This document shows positions 19,123-26,759 of a stretch of 64,000 bases of DNA, in pieces (within the stretch, counting starts at the first letter, position 1; each line of letters begins with the position of its first letter). Origin of the DNA: an uncultured Lachnospiraceae bacterium (GTDB lineage Bacteria > Bacillota > Clostridia > Lachnospirales > Lachnospiraceae); the NCBI GenBank assembly GCA_946414885.1, contig CAMKQH010000001.1, positions 1 through 64,000 of the forward strand, given 5' to 3'. The notes beneath the pieces are model-generated. The model worked only from the letters and a program-made list of their open reading frames with translations. It ran no database searches and was not told the DNA's origin. Position numbers and translations under genes: made by a program.

Positions 19123-21039
19123 ATGGGTTTACATTTTTATTTCGACAATTATTCCCCTGCGGGAGACATATTGGTGATGGCCATCAGCCTAGTGATCTTC
19201 GTGTTGCTTTCTGCATCCTACGTAAACAGGTCAAAGGTATTTGGAGTGTATTTGACCATCGTTTCTTTCACGTTTATGGCTGCATTGACAAACGTGATTA
19301 GTCATAATTTATATGAGTTTGTCGAGGGCGTTAACCGTTTAGTGCCTTTTTGGATGAATATTGGATATCATGCAATTCTGTATGCCATTTTATTGTTGTA
19401 CGTGATTTACGTTACGGAGGTTATGCGGCTGGAAGGTGACAAAAAACGTTTAACGATCGGCATCGGTCTCGTCACGTTTTTTATCGTTAATGCAGCGGAC
19501 GTCGCAATAACCCTGCAGGACAACGGATTCCGCGTGAATGAGGAGAGTGTGTCCATCAGCGGAAAGAGTACGTTCACGTATGGGTACTTGGCCTTCGTTA
19601 TTTTGATCGTGATTTTGCTCATGACATACCGAAAAAGAATCTATCAAAGAGTGATGATGGGCTTTTACGGAACCATGATGATTTCGTTTTTGCTCATATT
19701 CATGCAGGGAAGATTGGGCAATACTTCTCTTACGGTAGGTACGTTTTTGTTGCCATCCATCGCCATGTTGTATCTGGTCCATTCCAATCCCTACGATCTT
19801 GAGATCGGTTCCATCAATTCCAAGGGTCTTGAGGACACGGTCAGCTATTACTATGAAAAGGGAGTTCCCATGATCGTGGTGAGCCTTTTCCTTCCTGACT
19901 TTGAGGTGGACGGGAAAAAGCTTTCGAAGGAGCTGCAGGAAACGATCCGAAGGTTCGCAAGTGCGTATTTCCGAGGATGCGTATTGTTCCAGATAAGTAA
20001 CGGTCACGTTATCTTTATTGCGAAGAAGAGTCTGAACGTGAATTACAAGCAAAAACTAAAGGCAATGATCGAGGCCTTTCACGCAGAATATGAAAAGTTT
20101 CGCTATGATTACAAGATTATTGTGGGAGATTCCGTCGAGAAGATCAGCAGAAAAAATGAATATGTCCGCTTTATCAAAAGCATTCAACAGCACATGAAGA
20201 TGAATGACATTCACGTGATCAAGGAAAAGGACGTAAGCGAATACGAAGAGTACGAGAACCTTTTGGATGAACTGAATGACATATGCAAGAAGGGGGATCT
20301 GAAGGACAAGCGGGTACTTGCTTATTGTCAGCCAGTCTATAACCTAAAGGAGGAGAAATACGACACCGCGGAAGCGCTGATGCGATTGGACGTTCCCAAG
20401 CGAGGGATCATTTATCCCGAGCAGTTTATTCCCATTGCGGAGGAAAATGGCTTGATCCACGGCCTTACGAAGATCATGCTTTATAAGACCTGTGAGGAGA
20501 TCGGCAAGCTGATCCATGAAGGATATGAAGTGAACCGCGTGTCCGTCAACGTGTCCATCACGGAAATGCATGATTTGTCCTTTGTGGATGACGTATTTGC
20601 GATCATCCGTGACAGCAGCGTGCCGGATGACAAGATTGCGATCGAGATCACGGAATCACAGACGGAGCATGATTTTGTCGTGGTAAAGAACAAGATCAAC
20701 GAGCTTCGCGAGCGGGGCATCCGGATTTATCTGGACGATTTTGGAACGGGTTATTCCAACGTGGAGAGAATTTTGGAGCTTCCCTTCGACATTATCAAGT
20801 TTGACAAGTCTCTTGTCGTTGCGTCGGAAGGAGACGAAAGGTCCGAAAAGATGGTTGGCAGCCTTGCAAGCATGTTCTCTTCCTTAGATTTTTCCGTATT
20901 ATATGAAGGCGTGGAGACGGAGGGCGATGAGAAACGCTGTACGGACATGTGCGCGTCCTATCTGCAGGGATATAAATATTCCCGTCCCATCCCGATCTCG
21001 GAACTGCGTAATTACTTTACGAAACGCGCATGGAGATAA
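19123..21039 (+). CDS. Membrane EAL-domain c-di-GMP phosphodiesterase
   Basis: Residues 1 to about 225 hold seven or eight membrane helices. A middle region (230-365; VSYYYEKGVPMIVVSLFLPD onward) resembles a degenerate GGDEF-like fold but has no GGDEF motif. The EAL domain covers about 385-635. Its catalytic set is present: AEALMRL (EAL signature), NVSITE, ITESQ, YLDDFGTGYSN, IIKFDKSLV, YEGVETEGD and LQGYKYSRPI. It is therefore predicted to be an active hydrolase of cyclic di-GMP controlled by the membrane or middle domain. It is the only c-di-GMP gene in the window. Confidence 0.88.
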   Translation: MGLHFYFDNYSPAGDILVMAISLVIFVLLSASYVNRSKVFGVYLTIVSFTFMAALTNVISHNLYEFVEGVNRLVPFWMNIGYHAILYAILLLYVIYVTEVMRLEGDKKRLTIGIGLVTFFIVNAADVAITLQDNGFRVNEESVSISGKSTFTYGYLAFVILIVILLMTYRKRIYQRVMMGFYGTMMISFLLIFMQGRLGNTSLTVGTFLLPSIAMLYLVHSNPYDLEIGSINSKGLEDTVSYYYEKGVPMIVVSLFLPDFEVDGKKLSKELQETIRRFASAYFRGCVLFQISNGHVIFIAKKSLNVNYKQKLKAMIEAFHAEYEKFRYDYKIIVGDSVEKISRKNEYVRFIKSIQQHMKMNDIHVIKEKDVSEYEEYENLLDELNDICKKGDLKDKRVLAYCQPVYNLKEEKYDTAEALMRLDVPKRGIIYPEQFIPIAEENGLIHGLTKIMLYKTCEEIGKLIHEGYEVNRVSVNVSITEMHDLSFVDDVFAIIRDSSVPDDKIAIEITESQTEHDFVVVKNKINELRERGIRIYLDDFGTGYSNVERILELPFDIIKFDKSLVVASEGDERSEKMVGSLASMFSSLDFSVLYEGVETEGDEKRCTDMCASYLQGYKYSRPIPISELRNYFTKRAWR

Positions 21040-21054
21040 AAGCATATGGTTTAT

Positions 21055-21104
21055 TTGGGTCAGGGGGACGTGTCTAGTGACGCGTTCCCCTGACCCAATT
21101 TTTT
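21055..21104 (+). terminator. GGTCA-family hairpin repeat acting as EAL gene terminator
   Basis: TTGGGTCAGGGGGACGTGTC pairs with GACGCGTTCCCCTGACCCAA around TAGT, then TTTTTT. It has the same core as copies at 15177 and 44254, with compensating stem changes. Confidence 0.82.
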
Positions 21105-21126
21105 CTGATGCTTAAATTGTTACAAT

Positions 21127-21160
21127 ACCTATTGACATAGTAGGAAAATGGTTATATGAT
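21127..21160 (+). promoter_or_regulatory. Promoter with Rrf2-type palindrome, upstream of the Rrf2 regulator
   Basis: ACCTA (21127-21131), nine bases, TAGGA (21141-21145). The -35 TTGACA (21132-21137) lies inside the palindrome, and TATGAT (21155-21160) follows after 17 bases. A protein bound here would block polymerase. The same arrangement occurs at 23552, 30626 and 40341, so autoregulation by the gene at 21190 is likely. Confidence 0.78.
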
Positions 21161-21189
21161 GTTTATATTCTGGAAAGGAGGGACGGATC

Positions 21190-21636
21190 ATGATCGTTTC
21201 AACAAGGGTAGAATATGGCGTCATGGCACTTTTGGACATTGCGATTCATTCGGAAAACGGAATCAGCGTGTCAACTGCAGAGATCTCAGAGAGACAAAAC
21301 GTTTCTCAAAAATATTTGGAACAGATATTGCCGCTTCTGCGTCAGGCGGGCTTGATCCGTGCGCAAAAAGGCTTGCGGGGAGGCTATCGCTTATCACGGC
21401 CAGCCGCAAACGTAAAGCTTTCTGAGGTGATCAATGCGTTGGATGCGGACATTCTGGCAGACATGGAACCTGTGGAAGAAGGGCGCGCGGGCGCGCTTCG
21501 CTGTTGCATTAACGAATGCCTTTGGGTGAGATTGAATGGACTTCTTCGGGAGTATGCGGAGAAAGTAACGCTGGCAGAATTCCTTGCGGAGTGCAAGGGA
21601 AAAACTTCCGGCAGCTGGGATATGTACGTAATATAA
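21190..21636 (+). CDS. Rrf2-family transcriptional regulator
   Basis: Winged-helix regulator of 148 residues. The start MIVSTRVEYGVMALLDIA and the segment ERQNVSQKYLEQILPLLRQAGLI are the Rrf2 DNA-binding domain; RAQKGLRGGYRL is the wing. The C-terminal half has Cys in LRCCINECLW and AECKG, not spaced like the three Fe-S Cys of IscR. Its promoter carries the palindrome also found before iscS and two sulfur operons, so it is a good candidate for the CymR-like regulator of that set, although the second Rrf2 protein at 23026 could do this instead. GGAAAGGAGGGACGGATC precedes the ATG. Confidence 0.9.
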   Translation: MIVSTRVEYGVMALLDIAIHSENGISVSTAEISERQNVSQKYLEQILPLLRQAGLIRAQKGLRGGYRLSRPAANVKLSEVINALDADILADMEPVEEGRAGALRCCINECLWVRLNGLLREYAEKVTLAEFLAECKGKTSGSWDMYVI

Positions 21637-21649
21637 CCAGGTCAGGGTT

Positions 21650-21690
21650 GGGCTAGGGTTGGGTCAGGGGGACGTGGCGTTGACTGGATT
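21650..21690 (+). repeat. Degenerate half copy of the GGTCA repeat
   Basis: GGTTGGGTCAGGGGGACGTG matches the left half of the hairpin family, and no right half follows. Its end runs into the -35 box of the next promoter. Confidence 0.55.
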
Positions 21691-21708
21691 AAAGTAAAAC
21701 GTTATACT
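21680..21708 (+). promoter_or_regulatory. Promoter of the beta-lactamase-like gene
   Basis: TTGACT (21680-21685), 17-base spacer, TATACT (21703-21708). The -35 directly follows the repeat remnant. Confidence 0.6.
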
Positions 21709-21762
21709 TACAATAGACATAGGTATTTCTTTCATATAAAAATCATTGTGGGGAGGCGTTTT

Positions 21763-22932
21763 ATGAAGGATTTTTCAAGATTGGACAATTTGCTGAAGGG
21801 CTTTGTTGAGCAGGGAACGAATCCGGGCTGCGCGGTAGCGATCATGCAGGGAGATGAAATGATCTACCACGGCGAGGCCGGATACGCGGACGTTGAATCC
21901 GGGAAGAAGGTGGACGTCCACAGCATGTTCAGCCAGGCTTCCACGACGAAGCTGTTTACTTACGCCATTCTTGGCATGATTTACGAAGAAGGAAAATTCC
22001 TTTTCAGCGATCCGCTGTATTACTATCTGCCGGAGTGGAAGAATACGCAGAAATACATCATGCGTCCAAATGGGGAGATCGTAGTGGAACCGTTGGAGAA
22101 ACCGATCACCATCCGGGATGCGGTTGCAATGATGTGTGGGCTTCCGTATTGCATGGTGCCGTCAGCAAATCCGACGACGCCGACGCTGGCTGCCATGAGC
22201 AGGCAGATGGCGGAGCTTCTGAAGAAGGGACCCAGCACCATCGCTGAGGAAGTGCGCGTCATGGCGAACGTTCCCGTGATGTTTGAGCCAGGTTCTCACT
22301 GGCAGTATGGTTTTGGCTCTGAAATTACGGGCGTTCTCGTCGAGACATTTGAGGGAAAGCCGTTGCGGGAGGTCTTTAAGGATCGCCTTATCGATCCTTT
22401 GGAGCTTGAGGATGCGGATACGTTTGCCCGCCCTTGGAATCAGGACCGCATCGTAACGAATTACGCAAAGAAGGGACCGGGACAGTTTGAGAGGGCAACG
22501 GACTTCTCGGCACTGAATCCTGAGAGCGTGCCCGCGGGTGCCCGTCCGAATCTTCTCATCAGCGCCCATGATTTTGCGGTATTTATGCAGATGCTGGCGA
22601 ACGGCGGCACCTATAAGGGAAAGAAATTCCTGGGCAGCGGTACGGTGGCAATGCTTCATGAAAACCAGCTTGGTCCCGTTCAGATGGCTGATTTTGAGAA
22701 TGACTATCTGGCTGGCTATGGTTACGGACTGGGCTTTCGGACGCTCCTTACGCAGAAGTATGGTCATAACGGACATCTTGGTAATTTTGGCTGGACTGGC
22801 GGCACCGGCATTTGGGTGGAAGCGGATCCCGTTGCCAAATTCTCCGTTGCATACATGCACAACATGCGTCCGAACGAGGAGCTTTATCATCATCACAGAG
22901 TGCGCGCGGTGGTAAATGGGATCATGCTGTAA
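21763..22932 (+). CDS. Serine hydrolase of the beta-lactamase / PBP4* family
   Basis: Class C beta-lactamase-fold enzyme. The nucleophile motif SxxK is in MFSQASTTKLFTY, with Ser and Lys three apart. A Tyr-containing second motif is likely near HWQYGFGSE, and the third motif area is HNGHLGNFGWTGG. There is no signal peptide or membrane helix, so it is probably cytoplasmic and an esterase or peptidase rather than a resistance enzyme. I start at ATG 21763 because GGGGAGGCGTTTT lies directly before it; the in-frame GTG at 21748 overlaps that site. Confidence 0.88.
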   Translation: MKDFSRLDNLLKGFVEQGTNPGCAVAIMQGDEMIYHGEAGYADVESGKKVDVHSMFSQASTTKLFTYAILGMIYEEGKFLFSDPLYYYLPEWKNTQKYIMRPNGEIVVEPLEKPITIRDAVAMMCGLPYCMVPSANPTTPTLAAMSRQMAELLKKGPSTIAEEVRVMANVPVMFEPGSHWQYGFGSEITGVLVETFEGKPLREVFKDRLIDPLELEDADTFARPWNQDRIVTNYAKKGPGQFERATDFSALNPESVPAGARPNLLISAHDFAVFMQMLANGGTYKGKKFLGSGTVAMLHENQLGPVQMADFENDYLAGYGYGLGFRTLLTQKYGHNGHLGNFGWTGGTGIWVEADPVAKFSVAYMHNMRPNEELYHHHRVRAVVNGIML

Positions 22933-23010
22933 GCGGGAGCTGACAGGAGACGGAAACTTGCCGAAAGCACAAGGCATATGGAAAGTGATGGAAGGGAAAG
23001 GATGGAAAAA

Positions 23011-23045
23011 GAAAAGGCCAGGCGGTTACGCCTTGGCCTTCTTTG
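23011..23045. terminator. Bidirectional terminator between convergent genes
   Basis: AAGGCCAGGCG pairs with CGCCTTGGCCTT around GTTA; a T-rich tract follows on the plus side (TTCTTTGTTTT) and TTTTCTTTTTCC on the minus side. The stop codon of the minus-strand Rrf2 gene lies in the loop. Confidence 0.75.
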
Positions 23046-23472
23046 TTTTCTGGGATGGAGTTTTCGCCACGGGCTTGAGTAAATCCGTGAGCTTTTTCTC
23101 ATAGAAGAAATTGTGAACCATGTTGTCGTACTCAGTCCACATGGGCAGAGTGTGACAGCTGTTCCTTCTGGGACAGTCGTTGAAGTCGCCTGACAGACAG
23201 CTCACGGAGGAGAGTTTTCCTTCCATGACCTCCAGTATTTCACCAACGTTATATTCTTCAGGCTTGCGACATAGTTTGTAACCGCCGCCCTTTCCGCTGG
23301 CACCGATGAGCAAATTGCCCGTCACCATGTCTTTTACGATGATCTCGAGATACTTTTTCGAAATCTCTTGTCTTTCCGCAATGTCTTTTAGGGGAACAAA
23401 CGATTCATGTCCGTTATTCTCTGCCAGATCGATCATGACGCGCAATGCATAACGTCCCTTGGTTGTAATCAT
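23026..23472 (-). CDS. Rrf2/IscR-like regulator with three Cys
   Basis: Regulator of 148 residues starting MITTKGRYALRVMIDLAEN, with recognition region ERQEISKKYLEIIVKDM and wing ASGKGGGYKL. The C-terminal part has Cys in SCLSGDFNDCPRRNSCHTL (C-x7-C-x5-C), close to the Fe-S ligand set of IscR (C-x5-C-x5-C). It is divergent from iscS-iscU, whose promoter has the palindrome, so an Fe-S or cysteine-status sensor for that operon is likely. AAGGCGGTGATTCC precedes the ATG. Confidence 0.9.
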   Translation of the reverse strand: MITTKGRYALRVMIDLAENNGHESFVPLKDIAERQEISKKYLEIIVKDMVTGNLLIGASGKGGGYKLCRKPEEYNVGEILEVMEGKLSSVSCLSGDFNDCPRRNSCHTLPMWTEYDNMVHNFFYEKKLTDLLKPVAKTPSQKTKKAKA

Positions 23473-23503
23473 GGAATCACCGCCTTTTCCTAAAACTTAA
23501 TTT

Positions 23504-23537
23504 ACCCTATTATACCTCGGGTAAATAGGTAAATCAA
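23504..23537 (-). promoter_or_regulatory. Promoter and palindromes of the IscR-like gene
   Basis: On the minus strand TTGATT (23537-23532), 17-base spacer, TATAAT (23514-23509). TACCT-N9-AGGTA (23513-23531) and ACCC-N11-GGGT (23504-23522) overlap it. They resemble but do not equal the ACCTA-N9-TAGGT site of the opposite promoter. Confidence 0.6.
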
Positions 23538-23551
23538 GACATTTTTCATAA

Positions 23552-23585
23552 ACCTATTGACACGGTAGGTAAATAGGAATATAAT
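23552..23585 (+). promoter_or_regulatory. iscS promoter with Rrf2-type palindrome
   Basis: ACCTA (23552-23556), nine bases, TAGGT (23566-23570) surrounds -35 TTGACA (23557-23562). TATAAT is at 23580-23585 with a 17-base spacer. A further TAGG half-site lies in the spacer. Confidence 0.8.
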
Positions 23586-23641
23586 CCAGATATGTCACAA
23601 AGCAAAAAAAATTCAGAAGAATAGGAAAAGGAGAAGATGCC

Positions 23642-24826
23642 GTGATATATGCTGATAATGCCGCAACTACAAAAATGAGCTCCCGCGCGATTGAAACCAT
23701 GGTTTCCCTGATGAAGGAAACCTTTGGAAATCCCTCGAGCCTCTATACAATCGGACAGAGAGCCAAGGAGGTTTTGGAGCAGGCGAGAAAGGACGTCGCA
23801 GAAGTGATCGGGGCTGATCCAAGAGAGATTTTGTTCACCTCCGGCGGGAGTGAGGCTGACAACCAGGCGATCATTTCCGCTGCAAAAATTGGGGAGAAAA
23901 AGGGAAAGAAGCACATTATTTCCTCTGCGTTTGAGCATCACGCGGTGCTTCATACCTTAGAAAAATTAAAGAAGGAAGGCTATGAGATCACGCTTCTTGA
24001 CGTGCACGAGGACGGGCTTGTACGCCCTGAGGAGCTTGAGGCTGCCATCCGCGAGGATACCTGTCTTGTAACCATTATGTATGCAAATAATGAGATTGGA
24101 ACCATCCAGCCGATCCGTGAGATTGGGGCAATCTGCAGAAAGCACGGCGTGCTTTTCCACACGGATGCGGTTCAGGCAATTGCACACGTTCCCGTGAACG
24201 TGGTGGATGACAATATTGACCTGCTTTCTTCTTCGGCTCATAAATTCCATGGTCCCAAGGGCGTAGGTTTCCTGTATGCAAAGAAAGGCGTTCTGCTTTC
24301 CAATCTGATCGAAGGCGGTGCACAGGAGCGTGGAAAGAGGGCCGGAACGGAGAACGTGCCGGGCATTGCGGCCATGGCTGCTGCGCTAAAGGAAGCGGCG
24401 GAGCATCTGGAGGAGAACAGTGAGAAGCTTAAGAAAAGACGCGACCAGTTGATCGCAGGCCTTCGCGAGATCCCGCATTCCGCACTGAACGGGGATGAGA
24501 CAAGAAGACTTCCGGGCAACGTGAATTTCTGTTTTGAGGGAATTGAGGGAGAGTCATTGCTGCTCCTTTTGGATGACAAGGGAATTTCCGCTTCCTCCGG
24601 CAGTGCCTGCACCTCAGGATCCCTGGATCCGAGTCACGTGCTTCTTGCCATCGGCAGGGTTCACGACGTGGCGCACGGGTCGCTCAGACTGTCATTGGGT
24701 GAGGACGTGACGGAAGAACAGATTCATGAGATCATTCAATCCGTGAAGGAAGTTGTAGAATACCTAAGGAGCTTTTCACCGATCTGGAGAGACCTCATGG
24801 CAGGAAAGAAACCGTTTATTCTGTAG
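23642..24826 (+). CDS. iscS: Cysteine desulfurase (NifS/IscS)
   Basis: PLP enzyme that takes sulfur from cysteine to build Fe-S clusters. Visible motifs: the N-terminal YADNAATTKMS, cofactor contacts in FHTDAVQA, the Schiff-base Lys in SSSAHKFHGPKGVGFLY (near residue 204), and the persulfide loop ISASSGSACTSGS with the active Cys near 323, typical of group I enzymes. Length is 394 residues. It starts with GTG 23642, after AAAAGGAGAAGATGCC. iscU follows 41 bases later. It consumes cysteine, which explains why its promoter shares the palindrome seen at cysteine supply genes. Confidence 0.95.
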   Translation: MIYADNAATTKMSSRAIETMVSLMKETFGNPSSLYTIGQRAKEVLEQARKDVAEVIGADPREILFTSGGSEADNQAIISAAKIGEKKGKKHIISSAFEHHAVLHTLEKLKKEGYEITLLDVHEDGLVRPEELEAAIREDTCLVTIMYANNEIGTIQPIREIGAICRKHGVLFHTDAVQAIAHVPVNVVDDNIDLLSSSAHKFHGPKGVGFLYAKKGVLLSNLIEGGAQERGKRAGTENVPGIAAMAAALKEAAEHLEENSEKLKKRRDQLIAGLREIPHSALNGDETRRLPGNVNFCFEGIEGESLLLLLDDKGISASSGSACTSGSLDPSHVLLAIGRVHDVAHGSLRLSLGEDVTEEQIHEIIQSVKEVVEYLRSFSPIWRDLMAGKKPFIL

Positions 24827-24867
24827 ATTCGATAAGCAATAAAGGATGGATTTAGGAGGAATTTAAG

Positions 24868-25272
24868 ATGGCTTTATATAGTGAAAAAGTAATGGATCAT
24901 TTCCGCAACCCGCGCAACGTGGGCGTGATCGAGAATGCGGACGGCGTCGGTGAGGTTGGCAATGCAAAGTGCGGCGACATCATGAAGATGTATTTGAAGA
25001 TCGATGATGACGTTATTTCGGACGTAAAATTCGAGACCTTCGGATGCGGCAGTGCGATTGCGTCAAGCTCCATGGCAACGGAGCTGATCAAGGGAAAGCC
25101 CGTGTCCGAGGCCATGCAGCTGACAAACAAGGCCGTTGCTGAAGCTCTGGACGGCCTTCCTGACTACAAGATGCACTGCTCCGTGCTTGCGGAGGAGGCC
25201 ATCCGTTCCGCGCTGGACGATTATTACAAGAAGAAGGCAGAAAATGAAATCCGAGACCTTCATGACAGATGA
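24868..25272 (+). CDS. iscU: Fe-S cluster scaffold protein IscU/NifU-like
   Basis: Scaffold on which the cluster is assembled with sulfur from the desulfurase upstream. The three ligand Cys are present: GNAKCGDIM (with the conserved Asp), TFGCGSAIASSSM and MHCSVLAEEAI. Length 134 fits the clostridial type, which lacks the C-terminal Nfu domain. AGGAGGAATTTAAG precedes the ATG. No iscA, hscA or fdx follows, as usual in Clostridia. Confidence 0.95.
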   Translation: MALYSEKVMDHFRNPRNVGVIENADGVGEVGNAKCGDIMKMYLKIDDDVISDVKFETFGCGSAIASSSMATELIKGKPVSEAMQLTNKAVAEALDGLPDYKMHCSVLAEEAIRSALDDYYKKKAENEIRDLHDR

Positions 25273-25335
25273 TCTTAAGCGTTGCAGAGTGTTTCATGGT
25301 ATTGTAAGAATGGGCTCAGGTGAGGAGGTGCCGCA

Positions 25336-26241
25336 ATGAATCTTAATCAGTTAAAATACGTGCTTACGGTTGCGGCATCGCCTTCCATGCGTGAGGCGGC
25401 GACGAAGCTTTACGTGTCGCAGCCTGCACTTTCGAGTTCCATCACGGAGCTCGAAACGGAGCTGGGCATCATGATTTTTGAACGTTCCAATAAGGGCATT
25501 GCCTTGACGCAGGAGGGCAGGGAATTTGTCACCTATGCCAAGAAGGTGCTTGGCCAGTACGAAATCCTCGAGGAGCGCTATCTGTCCTCCGACAAGGAGA
25601 AGGAACGCTTTTCCGTTTCAACGCAGCATTATAATTTTGCGATCCGTTCTTTTTCCAACGTGATCAGCAGATTTCGGCCGGAAAAATATTCGTTCTCCAT
25701 TCATGAGACGAAGACGAGGGAAGTGTTGGAAAACGTCAGGGACTTAAAGAGTGAGGTTGGTGTTGTTTCCTATTCTGGTAATAATGAGAAGGTTTTGAAA
25801 AAGCTGCTAAAGGAATATCAGTTGGAGTTTGTGCCGCTGATGCAACGGGAGACCTATGCGTACGTTTGGAAGGGGCATCCCTTCGCAGGCCGGAAGGAGA
25901 TCTCGCTGGAAGAACTTCGGGAGTATCCTTGCGTGGTCTTTGATCAGACGGATGACAGTAATTTTTATCTTACCGAGGAAGCGATGGCGGACTATGATTT
26001 CACGAAGCTGATCAAGTCGGATGACAGGGCAACCACCATGGAGCTCATCGCCAGCTTAAAGGGGTATTCCATCGGTTCCGGCATGCTATCCGAGAATGAC
26101 GCGATCCTGCAGGGACTTGTGGCCATCAAACTGAAGGAAGAGGATCCGCTGGTCATCGGGTACATCACGAGAAAGGGCAGCAAGCTTTCCGCCTATGGCA
26201 AGGCCTACGTGGAAGAACTCCTTAGCTATCGGGAACTGTAA
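25336..26241 (+). CDS. LysR-family regulator, probable activator of the cystine uptake operon
   Basis: N-terminal winged helix (MNLNQLKYVLTVAASPSMREAATKLYVSQPALSSSI) and a C-terminal effector-binding domain to residue 301. The family includes CysB/CysL/YtlI sulfur regulators. The next transcription unit downstream has a LysR-like dyad (GATAA-N7-TTATC) centred about 66 bases before its predicted start, the usual position for LysR activation. GTGAGGAGGTGCCGCA precedes the ATG. The effector is unknown; O-acetylserine or a cystine-related compound is plausible from context. Confidence 0.9.
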   Translation: MNLNQLKYVLTVAASPSMREAATKLYVSQPALSSSITELETELGIMIFERSNKGIALTQEGREFVTYAKKVLGQYEILEERYLSSDKEKERFSVSTQHYNFAIRSFSNVISRFRPEKYSFSIHETKTREVLENVRDLKSEVGVVSYSGNNEKVLKKLLKEYQLEFVPLMQRETYAYVWKGHPFAGRKEISLEELREYPCVVFDQTDDSNFYLTEEAMADYDFTKLIKSDDRATTMELIASLKGYSIGSGMLSENDAILQGLVAIKLKEEDPLVIGYITRKGSKLSAYGKAYVEELLSYREL

Positions 26242-26263
26242 GCTTCGCAATGCGTTGAAAGTA

Positions 26264-26301
26264 AACCCCATAGGCACGTTTGTCAATGGGGTTTTGTTTT
26301 G
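26264..26301 (+). terminator. Terminator of the LysR gene
   Basis: CCCCAT and ATGGGG pair across a loop (AGGCACGTTTGTCA), followed by TTTTGTTTT. Confidence 0.75.
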
Positions 26302-26309
26302 ACTTGCGC

Positions 26310-26326
26310 GATAACCATAGTTTATC
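26310..26326 (+). promoter_or_regulatory. Putative LysR binding dyad
   Basis: GATAA (26310-26314), seven bases, TTATC (26322-26326), centred near -66 of the promoter at 26349. It has the T-N11-A geometry of LysR sites. Confidence 0.55.
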
Positions 26327-26348
26327 ACAAGCGATAGAAGTCACGTAA

Positions 26349-26377
26349 TTTACAACTCGCTTGCGAAGTATTATGAT
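26349..26377 (+). promoter_or_regulatory. Promoter of the Cys5 leader / cystine uptake unit
   Basis: TTTACA (26349-26354), 17-base spacer, TATGAT (26372-26377). Confidence 0.68.
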
Positions 26378-26492
26378 CAATGTATCGAAAGCGACAAGGC
26401 GTCGCACGAAATAATTCAAAGCCATGAAATAAAACATGGAGAAAGGAGCAATGGCAATGACTAGAGCAGAATTAAGAGTAAAGGAGAATACG

Positions 26493-26546
26493 ATGATGAT
26501 GTGTTGCTGTTGCTGCATGATGCGTAGGTTCATACAGTCTACTTAG
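26493..26546 (+). CDS. Cys5 leader peptide (attenuator)
   Basis: The 17-residue peptide MMMCCCCCMMRRFIQST has five consecutive Cys codons (26502-26516). AAAGGAG at 26480-26486 is well placed for ATG 26493; an in-frame ATG at 26457 with its own AAAGGAG would add 12 residues. The peptide lies between a good promoter and an intrinsic terminator. CCATGAAAC (26552-26560), just after the stop, can pair with GTTTCACGG in the terminator's 5' side. A ribosome stalled on Cys codons would leave CCATGAAAC free, while one at the stop would cover it. This is the expected layout for cysteine-sensing attenuation of the operon at 26760. Confidence 0.78.
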   Translation: MMMCCCCCMMRRFIQST

Positions 26547-26581
26547 AGTATCCATGAAACAATAAGCAATGCAAGGGGCAG

Positions 26582-26612
26582 ACAGTTTCACGGTGCGTGA
26601 GCTGTTTTTTTA
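26582..26612 (+). terminator. Attenuator terminator after the Cys5 leader
   Basis: ACAG(T)TTCACG pairs with CGTGAGCTGT around GTG, followed by a run of seven T. The 5' side (26585-26593) is also complementary to CCATGAAAC at 26552-26560 with one mismatch. Confidence 0.78.
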
Positions 26613-26650
26613 TTGCTCAAATGCCAACGTGCAAAGTAAAAATCAACAAG

Positions 26651-26740
26651 GAAAATCAAAACAAAAATCAAAACAAAAATCAAAACAAAAATCAAAACAG
26701 AAAAATTAAAACAGAAAAATCAAAAAAAAAATCAAACAAG
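26651..26740. repeat. A-rich tandem repeat, 12-base unit
   Basis: About six copies of AAAATCAAAACA, the last ones degenerate, lie between the attenuator and the next gene's ribosome site. This may keep the leader mRNA unstructured or be a site of slippage. Confidence 0.7.
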
Positions 26741-26759
26741 TGAAAAGGAGATTCCTACC

